Assembly: GCA_017642585.1 (NCBI GenBank) | Contig: JAGCOR010000020.1 | Span: forward strand, 52,714-116,713 | Length of the DNA stretch: 64,000 bases | From: Alphaproteobacteria bacterium | Lineage (GTDB): Bacteria; Pseudomonadota; Alphaproteobacteria; Rs-D84 | Reading direction: 5' to 3' | Shown: piece after piece, positions 8,253 to 16,678 of the stretch | How the letters are laid out: every line of letters begins with the position of its first letter | Position numbering within the stretch: position 1 is the stretch's first letter | Position numbers and translations under genes: made by a program | Notes under the pieces: model-generated | Seen by the model: only the letters and a program-made list of their open reading frames with translations | What the model was told of the DNA's origin: nothing | The model's database searches: none

Positions 8253-8953
8253 AGTTTTCTTAGTGTAGCCAAAAACATATCAATAGTCAAGCCAGAGCGC
8301 AAAATTGCGTCAGTGTTCATGGATATGCCCTGAAATACGGTTGTGCCAGTTTTTACGGCCTTTTTAGCACGAATCAGGACACGTTCTGCGGTGTTTTTAG
8401 CCCCAAATAATGGCAATATTTGTATGTTGCCCATGTGTTTATCACATAAAACCGATATAACCTTGTCCAAAACCAGTGCGTCAACTATGGTGCAAAAATA
8501 CCCATTTGGTTTTACACGTGCAACGCAACGTTTTGTCCATGATTGAATATCTGCGTTATGGTGGGCGTTATGTTTAGCTGGTGTCCCATTAAAGTAAGGT
8601 GGATTTGTAATAACTAAATCAAAGGTGTCTGGGGTCGACCAGGTTAAAATGTCTGCGTTAATCAAATTTATATTTTTATTATTTAAATCGATATTTTTTT
8701 TGCATGCTTCCAGCATTTCTGGGGCAATATCAATGCCCGTGATTTCGGCATCTGGGCAATGGGTCAACAAACACAAAGATACCCCACCCGTTCCAATACC
8801 TGCATCCAATACGGTTTTCACATTTGTTGGTGCAAACGCAGCCAACCAAACTGCATCTGATGTTGGATTATAAATACTGTTGGACATAATAACCCGTCCA
8901 TTAAGCAGTGTAAAATTTGCTTGTTTTTCAGACATACCTATATCATAATTCAT
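8249..8953 (-). CDS. Class I SAM methyltransferase, TrmN6/YfiC-like
   Basis: The 234-residue product has a SAM-binding VLDAGIGTGGVSLCL motif and the catalytic N6-adenine motif NPPYF. It belongs with the TrmN6/YfiC group that methylates A37 of tRNA-Val. The start is uncertain: the ATG at 8953 lacks a Shine-Dalgarno, and an in-frame ATG at 8935 is possible. Either way only 20-38 bp separate it from the divergent gene at 8974. Its stop overlaps the M23 start by 4 nt. The tRNA substrate is inferred from the family. Confidence 0.82.
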   Translation of the reverse strand: MNYDIGMSEKQANFTLLNGRVIMSNSIYNPTSDAVWLAAFAPTNVKTVLDAGIGTGGVSLCLLTHCPDAEITGIDIAPEMLEACKKNIDLNNKNINLINADILTWSTPDTFDLVITNPPYFNGTPAKHNAHHNADIQSWTKRCVARVKPNGYFCTIVDALVLDKVISVLCDKHMGNIQILPLFGAKNTAERVLIRAKKAVKTGTTVFQGISMNTDAILRSGLTIDMFLATLRKL

Positions 8954-8973
8954 AAAAACGAAAAGGCAAGTTT

Positions 8974-9969
8974 ATGTTTAATGATATGTTAATTGTTACT
9001 ACTGCAATCAGTTCTTTTAATAATGCGGCCCTGTTCAGTCCTTTGTTCTTGGTAATCGGGCTGTTGATGTTGCCTTTGTTCGTTATGGTTGTCGTTTATG
9101 GCCGTGATTTCGTTACAAAATTGGGTTGGAACGACAAAAATGTTGATAATAATGTCAGTTTTTGGACATCTTCCACCGTTTTATTGTGGTTAATGTTATT
9201 CGGTGGCAATTACGCGGTAATCAGGGATGGCATATCTTTGTTGCCTTTATTGTTGGCCGTTGTTTTATTGTTGTTGATGATAATCGTATCCCAAAAATAT
9301 ACTATGTTGGGTTATGCTAATAAAATACGCGATAAAAAAACGAAGTTGGCACTGTTTGGTTTATTGTTGTTAATGGCTGGTTTTTCTGCAATTCATAATT
9401 GGTATGGTATTTTATTGCAAATCAGCGCGGTTGTTTGTGGTTTTATTATTGGAAGCAGATTCAAAAAAAATATTGCCCTGGTTCCTTGGAATATAATTAT
9501 GTTCTGTGCGGTTTTGATTTTGGTTTTAATGCAACCTGAATATTTCAGATTTGGCCAATTGGGCAATTTAACTGTCGTTCATTTATTAAGCGCTGTATTT
9601 GTTGCATTATGTGGTGTAACTGCGTTGGTTACAAAATATGTGCATGCGCGATCCAAAGTGCATCAAAGCGCCTATGTAAAATTAAAATGGTTTTTCCGTA
9701 TTTTGTCGCTGTTGGCTTTGGTGTTGTTTATATCAACTGAATCTATTCCTGTATTCATAGGGTTGATGGGTGCGGTGGCATTGTTGGAAATGCTGTCTGT
9801 GTATCATTCAAAGAACTTAGATTCCAAATTGTCAAAACAGGCATTTTCTTTGTTTTTAATTGGGTTTGGAATAATCATAATCTGCCCAGTGATAAGTGCC
9901 ATCGGTATAACCTATGCTGCTATGACTGCGACAGGAATAAAAGCAAGAGATTTCTTGAGTTTGTTATAA
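8974..9969 (+). CDS. Polytopic inner-membrane protein, unknown function
   Basis: The 331-residue protein consists almost entirely of hydrophobic helices (about ten by eye) joined by short basic loops such as YGRDFVTKLGW and KIRDKKTK. I do not recognise a transporter signature or a conserved charged residue in a helix that would suggest a mechanism. AAAAGG lies about 8 nt upstream of the ATG. It is divergent from the TrmN6-like gene and sits 88 bp upstream of lpxA, so a role in the envelope is possible but unsupported. Confidence 0.7.
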   Translation: MFNDMLIVTTAISSFNNAALFSPLFLVIGLLMLPLFVMVVVYGRDFVTKLGWNDKNVDNNVSFWTSSTVLLWLMLFGGNYAVIRDGISLLPLLLAVVLLLLMIIVSQKYTMLGYANKIRDKKTKLALFGLLLLMAGFSAIHNWYGILLQISAVVCGFIIGSRFKKNIALVPWNIIMFCAVLILVLMQPEYFRFGQLGNLTVVHLLSAVFVALCGVTALVTKYVHARSKVHQSAYVKLKWFFRILSLLALVLFISTESIPVFIGLMGAVALLEMLSVYHSKNLDSKLSKQAFSLFLIGFGIIIICPVISAIGITYAAMTATGIKARDFLSLL

Positions 9970-10057
9970 TTTGTTATATTTATTGAATAACATTTTTCAA
10001 AGATTTAATGTATATTTGGTTCGAAATTAATCGGTTATAACAAAATGGAATAAAAAT

Positions 10058-10864
10058 ATGGCAACTGTTATAGATCCAAGTGCAATCATTCAACCAGGTG
10101 CAGTCATAGGAAATGACTGTAAAATCGGTCCTTTCTGTATTATCGGTCCAAATGTTGTTTTGGGCGACAGGGTTGAATTGGTTTCAAATGTTGTGATTGG
10201 TGGTAAAACATCAATTGGTGATGATTCTATTGTATACCCTTTTGCAGTGTTGGGCGTTATGAGCCAAGATTTAAAATGGCAAGATGAAGCGGCTATGACT
10301 GGATTACGCATTGGCAAAAGATGCAAAATTCGTGAATATGTAACTATCCATTCTGGAACCCCTGCATCGGATGGAACAGAAATTGGTGATGATTGTCAAA
10401 TTATGGTTAATGCACACGTTGGACATGATTGCAAAATTGGTAACAGCGTTGTTATGTCCAATTTGGTTCAAGTTGCAGGCCATGTGGAAGTTGAAGATTT
10501 CGCAATATTGTCTGGCGGTGTTATGGTATTGCAGTTTTCACATATTGGACGCAATGCATTTATTGGTGGTATGAGTGGTGTTGGTAATGATGTATTACCA
10601 TATGCTATATATGATGGCGCACGTGCAGTTTACAGAACTATTAATCGTGTTGGATTGATGCGCCATGGTTTCACAAACGAAGATTTACACGCAATACATT
10701 CTGTGTATTCTGCTGTGTTTAATGAAACCGAAGGAACGGTTTTGGAAAGAATAAATAAAATCCGCAAAGAAGTTAAAAATAACAAATATGCTATGGATGC
10801 GATAGATTTTATTGAAAATCGTTCAAAACGCGGTATCGGAACGTCAAAAAATGACTCGCACTAA
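10058..10864 (+). CDS. lpxA: UDP-N-acetylglucosamine O-acyltransferase LpxA
   Basis: The 268-residue left-handed beta-helix protein catalyses the first step of lipid A synthesis, acyl transfer from acyl-ACP to UDP-GlcNAc. Hexapeptide repeats run from residue 5 to about 180. The catalytic base lies in NAHVGHDC (equivalent of E. coli His125). AGHVEV carries the His144 equivalent, but the VHQF motif holding His160 in E. coli reads VLQF here. The C-terminal helical domain includes RHGFTNEDLHAIH. lpxB begins 14 bp inside the gene end. lpxD and fabZ, often adjacent, are absent from the window. Confidence 0.95.
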   Translation: MATVIDPSAIIQPGAVIGNDCKIGPFCIIGPNVVLGDRVELVSNVVIGGKTSIGDDSIVYPFAVLGVMSQDLKWQDEAAMTGLRIGKRCKIREYVTIHSGTPASDGTEIGDDCQIMVNAHVGHDCKIGNSVVMSNLVQVAGHVEVEDFAILSGGVMVLQFSHIGRNAFIGGMSGVGNDVLPYAIYDGARAVYRTINRVGLMRHGFTNEDLHAIHSVYSAVFNETEGTVLERINKIRKEVKNNKYAMDAIDFIENRSKRGIGTSKNDSH

Positions 10865-11969
10865 AACCAATTTAAAGATTTTTATTATTGCAGGTGAAGT
10901 TTCCGGGGATGTGTTGGGTGCAAAGATAATGCATGCAATGCCAGATGTAGAATTCATTGGTATCGGCGGAAAAAATATGGCTGATATGGGATTAAAAACT
11001 TTATTCCCTATTTCTGATTTGGCCGTCATGGGCATTTTCGAAGTATTGGCGCACGCACGGACTTTGACAAATCGTATTAAACAAACTGTGGATGCGATAG
11101 CCAAAGAAAAACCTGATATTGTTTTAACCATAGATTCCCCTGGATTTGCTAAAGCTGTTGTAAAGGGTGTAAAAAAACAAAAAATATTAAACAAAACAAA
11201 ATTTTATCATGTTGTTGCCCCCCAGGTTTGGGCATGGGGTAAAAAACGTGCGAAAAAATATGCAAAAATATTTGATAAATTGTATGCGTTCTTTGATTTT
11301 GAAGTACCCTATTTTACCAAATACGGATTGGATACAGTTGCAGTTGGTCATCCAATAGCGGATGGTTTGGATAAATACAAATCAAATGGCGAAAATAAAA
11401 AAATCATCACCTTTGTTCCGGGCAGTCGTATGTCAGAAGTAAAAAAATTATTACCCGTATTTCATGAAACCATAGATATGTTATCCAGATGCGGTTTCAC
11501 AGATTATACATATGTTATACCGACCGTAGAAACAACTGATAAATATATAAAGCAAGATATTCAAAATTGGGATATAAAACCAGAAATTGTCCCGGCAGAC
11601 AAACGATATGATCTGTACGCAAACACTTATATTGCAGTTGTCGCCAGTGGTACTGTATCTGCGGAATTGGCAATAATGCACATACCAACCATAGTCGTTT
11701 ATAAAATGAATTTCTTTACAACTATGTTGGCACATATTTTATTAAAAATAAAATGGGTCTCTCTGGTAAATCTGTTGATGAATAAAACTATTTTCCCTGA
11801 ATTATTGGGTAAAAAAGCGACCCCATCAAATATCATAGATTCCATACAGCAATTAACTTTGCCATCTGTGCGTGCAAATATGTTGGATGAATTGACGCGT
11901 GCCGATAATAAATGGAAACACGGTGGACACAAAGCTGCCGATATTATCGCCAAAGATATATTAAAATAA
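10851..11969 (+). CDS. lpxB: Lipid-A-disaccharide synthase LpxB
   Basis: The 372-residue GT19 glycosyltransferase condenses UDP-diacyl-glucosamine with lipid X to form the lipid A disaccharide at the inner membrane. Key segments are AGEVSGDVLGAKIM near the N-terminus, HVVAPQVWAWGKKRAKK in the middle, and VPGSRMSEVKKLLPVF. The ATG at 10851 overlaps the lpxA end by 14 nt, which indicates translational coupling. A TTG-started extension from 10812 is not needed. The downstream gene is convergent and only 11 bp away. Confidence 0.95.
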   Translation: MTRTKTNLKIFIIAGEVSGDVLGAKIMHAMPDVEFIGIGGKNMADMGLKTLFPISDLAVMGIFEVLAHARTLTNRIKQTVDAIAKEKPDIVLTIDSPGFAKAVVKGVKKQKILNKTKFYHVVAPQVWAWGKKRAKKYAKIFDKLYAFFDFEVPYFTKYGLDTVAVGHPIADGLDKYKSNGENKKIITFVPGSRMSEVKKLLPVFHETIDMLSRCGFTDYTYVIPTVETTDKYIKQDIQNWDIKPEIVPADKRYDLYANTYIAVVASGTVSAELAIMHIPTIVVYKMNFFTTMLAHILLKIKWVSLVNLLMNKTIFPELLGKKATPSNIIDSIQQLTLPSVRANMLDELTRADNKWKHGGHKAADIIAKDILK

Positions 11970-11980
11970 TATTGGTGTTA

Positions 11981-14632
11981 TTAGTTTTGTAAATTCCATT
12001 GACCAAATTGGTATTGGTTGTTTTGAGAATTTGTCCAGCTTGTTCCAAATTTACAGGACACAGAAGAATTGGATACAGTTGTCACCATTGTTGGACAAAT
12101 AACACCGTTTGAATTAGAAACACTCTGTTGACACCAACCGTGTTCTTGGGTGGACAAATCTGTTGGTAATGATTGCCCCAACAATTCTGCAGAACAAACA
12201 GGATCAGATGAATCTTCTGAGACTTGGGCAATTGGTATTATTGGCATACATACCTGGGTTGTGCCGTTTTTACTGCGATATCTGCCGTTTTCCCAACAAG
12301 AACAAATGCCCCATGAATCTGTATCAATCTTGGTAGCATAATGTTCTGGACACATATTTTCTTCTGGTATGAAATGATACCAATAATTCAAAGTATTTTC
12401 CAAATCATAACCTATGAAAAATGTACTGGTGGAATCTACAGAATTGATTTTGCAAGAATTGGTTGAGTTATAACCATATCTGCTGACATTTTGGTGTTCC
12501 AAGAATTTACCCTTTAAACCGGCACATTGGGTTGATAATATGTCGATAATATTTGCATATGTTTCTGTGGCCACACCTTTGGAACGTGTTATTCTGTCAT
12601 CAGATGTAGGTGTGTTGTTTGGGGCTGGGAAAAAATATGTTGTTTCTTTATTTGTTTCACTGTCTGTAACAATTTGATATACATCACTGGTATAAGAATA
12701 AAATGATTGACCATTAATTGTATATTTGTTAAATCCACCAAATACCCGTTCAAGCATTTCCAGTGAATTACACCCTTCTGTTTTATATAATTCTTGGGCG
12801 CATGGGGATACAAGCACATATTCATTTGAAGTATCTTTATCAACCAAATCTCTGGCCAATTTATATGTGCCATCGACATTTTGACTGCTATAACTGTACA
12901 GAGTGAACCAATCTATCGCGCTGCCCGGAACAAATAATCCACTTTGTGTGTAATACAAATTTTCATATCTGGTACCACCAAATTTTTCAAAGCATTGTTG
13001 AGCGACCGCACGACATGCGGTTTCTGAATCTGTGCTATCTTTGTTATTGATATATGCAGTAATAGTTTCTTCGCCGAACATGTTATTGCAAGAATCAATA
13101 TAATCAGAACACATTTGTGTCGTTAAATTTATCACAGATGGATTTACCAATACGGTGTAATCGCCAGTCAAATTTGCCATTGCTGTTGCGATAGATGTGC
13201 TTTGATTGGTGTAACATGCAGTTACCAAATCTATACAACTTTGTTTGATTTCAGTAACCTTGGATTGTTGCATGTAATATATGTCCACCAAAGCCCTGTC
13301 CAGATATTGTTGCCAAACTGTATCCGCCTGTTCAGAACATTTATCCAAAGCATCCTTGGCAAACTTTTTTGTTTTATTTTCAAAAAATTGAACAAATTGT
13401 CGGTTGGCAGAATTCAAAGATAAATGCTGATTTTCAATCGTTTCTGCGGTTTTAAATGTCAACAACGATCCCAGTTTATAAAAATCAATAACCCCTGTTA
13501 TAGGTGCGCCAGTTGTTATGTCGATATATTGACCATAATCTAAACATTTGTGGTATTTTTCACCGCATACTTCTTCACTTTGAATGGCCGCTTCCACATT
13601 GGTCATACATGTTGCAATGTCATCTGCGTTATGATTGTGTCTGTTTTCAATACGTGCCAAATCTAACATAGCACTGCTTTGATAAGTGGAAGCTTTTAAT
13701 TTCTTTTGTTGATTTTTTAATGCAGCTTCTACTGTGTTGCAATCTTGTTCGATAGCCATTAAATATGCGTTAATCGCGCGTTGCAAAGATGCTTTATTGC
13801 AATCTTCTTGGACCACGTTTTTGCATCTGGGAAAAACAGCCTTGTATAATGTTGCACCGTTATAAGAGGCGATGATTTGTCCAGAATCAGCATTTCCAAA
13901 AGCATTTGAAAAATCTTCGGATAATGAAATACTGTTCAAATTTTGATATTTCCCGCCAACCTTGGCATCTTCACCCTTGATAGCGTTCATAATGGCCTGT
14001 AATAATTGTTTTGATGCAGATTTATCTTCGGTTAATGCATCTTCGCCCTCTGATGCAGTTTTCATGGCTGTGGCCTGCTCTTTAGTCATGCCAACCACAT
14101 CTAAATTTTCAGAAAATTCAGTTAATTTTTCACTGGCCTGTTTATAACTGTCGGAAACATCTTGGAAATTAAATATACGGTTACTGCAAGAACAACGTCT
14201 GTAATTATCATTTTTCAGCTCACAAAATTGATCCATACATGTAAAAAATGCGGTTTTGCATTGTTCGTATTCCAAACCTGTTTTTGTTTCAGATGCCGCA
14301 GATTGCACCTGTTCCGCCGTTGTTGCGCGTGCAATAACATTTTGACGCTTGGTTGTTGCATTACGTGTTGCAACAGATGCGCGTGCATTGACCGCAGTTC
14401 GTGTAGATACAGATTGTGTTCGTGGTGTTGTTTCAATAGCTGATTTTCGTGATGAACGATTTGTCACATTTGGTGTTGTTTGTGTGCGAACATTTCTGGT
14501 TTTAACAGTTTTTGTTGATACTGTATTTTGGGCGGATTTCCCACGACTTATAGTATTTTCGCCACGAACAGCACATTCCGCATTGCATATGCAGAACAGG
14601 CAAGAAAAAACAAATACAAGAATTTTCTTCAT
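11981..14632 (-). CDS. Very large secreted Cys-containing protein, paralogue A (unknown family)
   Basis: The 883-residue protein starts with a signal peptide (MKKILVFVFSCLFCICNA). A basic Arg/Thr/Ala/Val-rich low-complexity segment follows (about 25-110), then a Cys-rich body. Motifs shared with the protein at 54267-56903 include CMDQFC with NYRRCSCSNR (about 130-155), ASEGEDAL, EQDCN, CGEKYHKCLDYGQYIDITTGAPI and ALDKCSEQADTVW. Cysteines recur through the whole length, suggesting disulfides outside the cytoplasm. I know no family for it. The ATG at 14632 is chosen because the signal peptide starts there; its Shine-Dalgarno is weak. It is convergent with lpxB and divergent from the tRNA cluster. 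Confidence 0.85.
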   Translation of the reverse strand: MKKILVFVFSCLFCICNAECAVRGENTISRGKSAQNTVSTKTVKTRNVRTQTTPNVTNRSSRKSAIETTPRTQSVSTRTAVNARASVATRNATTKRQNVIARATTAEQVQSAASETKTGLEYEQCKTAFFTCMDQFCELKNDNYRRCSCSNRIFNFQDVSDSYKQASEKLTEFSENLDVVGMTKEQATAMKTASEGEDALTEDKSASKQLLQAIMNAIKGEDAKVGGKYQNLNSISLSEDFSNAFGNADSGQIIASYNGATLYKAVFPRCKNVVQEDCNKASLQRAINAYLMAIEQDCNTVEAALKNQQKKLKASTYQSSAMLDLARIENRHNHNADDIATCMTNVEAAIQSEEVCGEKYHKCLDYGQYIDITTGAPITGVIDFYKLGSLLTFKTAETIENQHLSLNSANRQFVQFFENKTKKFAKDALDKCSEQADTVWQQYLDRALVDIYYMQQSKVTEIKQSCIDLVTACYTNQSTSIATAMANLTGDYTVLVNPSVINLTTQMCSDYIDSCNNMFGEETITAYINNKDSTDSETACRAVAQQCFEKFGGTRYENLYYTQSGLFVPGSAIDWFTLYSYSSQNVDGTYKLARDLVDKDTSNEYVLVSPCAQELYKTEGCNSLEMLERVFGGFNKYTINGQSFYSYTSDVYQIVTDSETNKETTYFFPAPNNTPTSDDRITRSKGVATETYANIIDILSTQCAGLKGKFLEHQNVSRYGYNSTNSCKINSVDSTSTFFIGYDLENTLNYWYHFIPEENMCPEHYATKIDTDSWGICSCWENGRYRSKNGTTQVCMPIIPIAQVSEDSSDPVCSAELLGQSLPTDLSTQEHGWCQQSVSNSNGVICPTMVTTVSNSSVSCKFGTSWTNSQNNQYQFGQWNLQN

Positions 14633-14714
14633 CTCTGGTGTAAATGATATCAAAAATGTGTGGTGTTGAGCAAGTAAAATAACAAAAATTTCTGTAAAAT
14701 TCGTATTTTTCTTG

Positions 14715-14743
14715 TTGCAAAATTTAATAATATAGTTTATTAT
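14715..14743 (+). promoter_or_regulatory. Promoter of the tRNA cluster
   Basis: TTGCAA (14715-14720), a 17-bp spacer and TATTAT (14738-14743) end 16 bp before the first tRNA. Confidence 0.5.
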
Positions 14744-14759
14744 TCATCGTGCTTTAAAC

Positions 14760-14846
14760 GGGCATATGGCGGAATTGGTAGACGCGCTAGTTTCAGGTAC
14801 TAGTGGTAGCAATACCTTGGAAGTTCGAGTCTTCTTATGCCCACCA
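14760..14846 (+). tRNA. tRNA-Leu (CAG)
   Basis: This 87-nt tRNA has a long variable arm. The acceptor stem is GGGCATA/TATGCCC. The anticodon loop TTCAGGT sits between CTAGT and ACTAG, the T-arm has GTTCGAG, and CCA is encoded. Confidence 0.95.
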
Positions 14847-14864
14847 TATGTTTAAAAAGGCAAA

Positions 14865-14940
14865 GGGGTTGTAGCTCAGTTGGTAGAGCGCTGCGTTCGC
14901 AATGCAGAGGTCGTGAGTTCGAATCTCATCAGCTCCACCA
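14865..14940 (+). tRNA. tRNA-Ala (CGC)
   Basis: This 76-nt tRNA has acceptor stem GGGGTTG/CAGCTCC (two G-U pairs), anticodon loop TTCGCAA, GTTCGAA in the T-arm and encoded CCA. Confidence 0.95.
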
Positions 14941-14973
14941 CAATATTTCCGACGATGTCGGATAAAAAGTCCT

Positions 14974-15060
14974 GGGGATATGGCGGAATGGTAGACGCTG
15001 AGGACTTAAAATCCTTTGATCATTGCGATCGTGTGGGTTCAAGTCCCACTATCCCCACCA
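14974..15060 (+). tRNA. tRNA-Leu (TAA)
   Basis: This 87-nt tRNA has a long variable arm (GATCATTGCGATC), acceptor stem GGGGATA/TATCCCC, anticodon loop CTTAAAA and encoded CCA. Confidence 0.95.
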
Positions 15061-15102
15061 AAAACTTGATATCTGCCCTTTATGAAGCAGATTTTTTTAT
15101 AG

Positions 15103-15179
15103 GGATGAGTAGCTCAGTTGGTTAGAGCATCACGTTCACATCGTGGGGGTCGTTGGTTCGAGTCCAATCTCATCCACCA
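15103..15179 (+). tRNA. tRNA-Val (CAC)
   Basis: This 77-nt tRNA has acceptor stem GGATGAG/CTCATCC, anticodon loop TTCACAT flanked by TCACG/CGTGG, GTTCGAG in the T-arm and encoded CCA. Confidence 0.95.
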
Positions 15180-15198
15180 TTTTTCAAAAAGGTTTTGT

Positions 15199-15465
15199 AT
15201 GTCAAAAAGTTTCAGACAAAAAGATTTAGATGAACAGGTCGAAGATATTATTCAATTTTGTATGAATTATGGTCTGCCTGCTTTGTGGGTTGTTATAGTT
15301 GTAGGTATTTTAATTGGCGTTCATAAATGTGATGGAAATAAAAATTGCAATTGTAAAAAACAACCAGAAAAAACAGTTTTATTTACACCTAAAAAAATAA
15401 ATAAAACGACATTAGATTTTTATACTGCTAAACAGATGGCAGATAATTTTATGAAATTGAAATAA
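15199..15465 (+). CDS. Small single-pass membrane protein (pair member 1)
   Basis: The 88-residue product has an acidic N-terminal segment, one membrane helix at about 27-43 (LPALWVVIVVGILIGV), a short Cys/Lys-rich stretch (CDGNKNCNCKK) and a basic tail. The tail motif KTVLFTPKKINKTTLDFY is echoed in the next gene as KTVMWNPKQIDKKTTINY. The ATG at 15199 lies 20 bp after tRNA-Val, with AAAAAGG upstream. It overlaps no tRNA, unlike the longer frame from 15118. No known family. The next gene starts 17 bp later. Confidence 0.65.
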   Translation: MSKSFRQKDLDEQVEDIIQFCMNYGLPALWVVIVVGILIGVHKCDGNKNCNCKKQPEKTVLFTPKKINKTTLDFYTAKQMADNFMKLK

Positions 15466-15482
15466 CCAAGGGTTTGTAACAA

Positions 15483-15821
15483 ATGATTTTGTTTGAATTG
15501 TTATCAGATATTATGTTTGACGGAAAATCTTTCAAAAAATGGTATATGGGAGATTCCGATGATGTTTTTGAAGCAACAGCATTGTTTATTATAAACTATG
15601 TTGTGCCATTGGGAATTGGGGCTGGTGTGGTATGGTTGATGATTTCATTGTATAAAAGTGATATGGATAAAGATAAACAAAAACAACAGCAATCCGTACC
15701 TGTAAATAAAACAGTTATGTGGAACCCAAAACAAATTGATAAAAAAACAACAATCAATTATAACGAAGTTAAAAAATTGTTGGCACAAATTCCCGGGTCT
15801 AAAAAAATCAACACGAAATAA
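15483..15821 (+). CDS. Small single-pass membrane protein (pair member 2)
   Basis: The 112-residue product has a 35-residue N-terminal region, a membrane helix at about 36-56 (FIINYVVPLGIGAGVVWLMI), a Lys/Gln-rich linker and the tail motif KTVMWNPKQIDKKTTINY. The tail is related to that of the preceding gene, so the two look like diverged duplicates. Upstream it has only the short AAGGG-like sequence near 15470. Function is unknown. It is probably co-transcribed with 15199-15465, possibly by readthrough from the tRNA promoter. Confidence 0.62.
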   Translation: MILFELLSDIMFDGKSFKKWYMGDSDDVFEATALFIINYVVPLGIGAGVVWLMISLYKSDMDKDKQKQQQSVPVNKTVMWNPKQIDKKTTINYNEVKKLLAQIPGSKKINTK

Positions 15822-15837
15822 TTTTTAAGATTAGCAT

Positions 15838-15866
15838 TTGTTTATGACGCGTTCTGGTGGTATAAT
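15838..15866 (+). promoter_or_regulatory. Promoter of the 129-residue membrane protein gene
   Basis: TTGTTT (15838-15843), a 17-bp spacer and a perfect TATAAT (15861-15866) lie 26 bp before the ATG. Confidence 0.6.
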
Positions 15867-15892
15867 ATATTCATCAATACAAGGGGGAATAT

Positions 15893-16282
15893 ATGTATGA
15901 TGAACCATTTTTTTCAGTCGTAGTTTTTTTAGTTCTGTTTTTATTTGTTACTTGTTTTTCATGTATTTATTCTTTGGGAACACGCAGAAAAGTAGTGTTT
16001 ACTGTGAAAGAGAAAGGAACATTAACACATGGATATTCAAATGACAGAAACGGAACGGTTTATACAAACTTTATGATTTATACCAAAGACAATCGGGCAT
16101 TCAAAAATGTTAATTCTTTTTGGTTTTGGAAATGGCGTTCCACGGAATTACAGGCACAAATGAAAGTTGGCAAAACCTACTCTGCTTTGATTTATGGGTG
16201 GCGTATTGGTGCCTTTAATGTTTATCCAAATATTGTCAGTGTCAAAGAAGTAAAATCAAATAATAAAAAACACCGCAAATAA
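15893..16282 (+). CDS. Single-pass membrane protein, unknown function
   Basis: The 129-residue product has one N-terminal membrane helix (about 7-28, FSVVVFLVLFLFVTCFSCIY). A compact predicted beta-rich domain follows (RKVVFTVKEKGTLTHGYSNDRNGTVYTNFMIYT) and then a basic tail. The architecture suggests a small domain displayed on one face of the inner membrane. I do not recognise the domain. AAGGGGGA lies just upstream of the ATG. Its own promoter and terminator make it a single-gene unit. Confidence 0.65.
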   Translation: MYDEPFFSVVVFLVLFLFVTCFSCIYSLGTRRKVVFTVKEKGTLTHGYSNDRNGTVYTNFMIYTKDNRAFKNVNSFWFWKWRSTELQAQMKVGKTYSALIYGWRIGAFNVYPNIVSVKEVKSNNKKHRK

Positions 16283-16300
16283 TTGCGGTGCTTTTTCTTT
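16265..16300. terminator. Bidirectional intrinsic terminator
   Basis: CACCGCAA (16271-16278) pairs with TTGCGGTG (16283-16290), with a T-tract on the plus side and an A-tract on the other. It separates convergent genes. Confidence 0.85.
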
Positions 16301-16613
16301 ATCTTAAACCTTTTGCTTTGCAACACGCAGATGCGGCAGATTTCCGATCTGCATAGTTTTTGCGGGGTGTTTTTAAATCATACCAAGGTTGCCAAGAATT
16401 ACATTTTTTCTTTTCTGGGTCGGTACATTTTGCATATCTGCGCAAAGAACATGTTTCAGATGAAACTTTGCCTGTGTCGGTTGTGCATTTGACAACAATG
16501 TTTTGGTTTTTCGCATCACTTTTACCGAATTCTTTGGTGGATAAAACCTGGTATGCGAAAGAATTACCAACAAATGCAAATGTAGCGATTAAAACAAAAA
16601 GTATTTTTTTCAT
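16299..16613 (-). CDS. Small secreted Cys-rich protein
   Basis: The 104-residue protein has a clear signal peptide (MKKILFVLIATFAFVGNSFA, cleavage before YQV). The mature part has Cys at VKCTTD, ETCSLRRYAKC, KKCNSW and SACCKAKG, in a Lys-rich context. AAAGG precedes the ATG, and a TATAAT-like element lies about 40 bp upstream, so it may have its own promoter. It is the last gene of the minus-strand cluster of exported proteins that starts at the prepilin peptidase. No family recognised. Confidence 0.7.
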   Translation of the reverse strand: MKKILFVLIATFAFVGNSFAYQVLSTKEFGKSDAKNQNIVVKCTTDTGKVSSETCSLRRYAKCTDPEKKKCNSWQPWYDLKTPRKNYADRKSAASACCKAKGLR

Positions 16614-16678
16614 GAACCTTTACCCCCGTTTGTATAATTTTATTATAAAATTTTTTTAATTTAAAAACAACAATGTTT

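Noticed and set aside
14880..15125. An 81-residue frame over the tRNA cluster
   Set aside because: It reads through tRNA-Ala and tRNA-Leu and is incompatible with these structured RNAs.
14760..16282. tRNA-associated genomic island with integrase
   Set aside because: Small unknown genes follow the tRNAs, but no integrase, attachment-site duplication of a tRNA 3' end, or phage gene was found.
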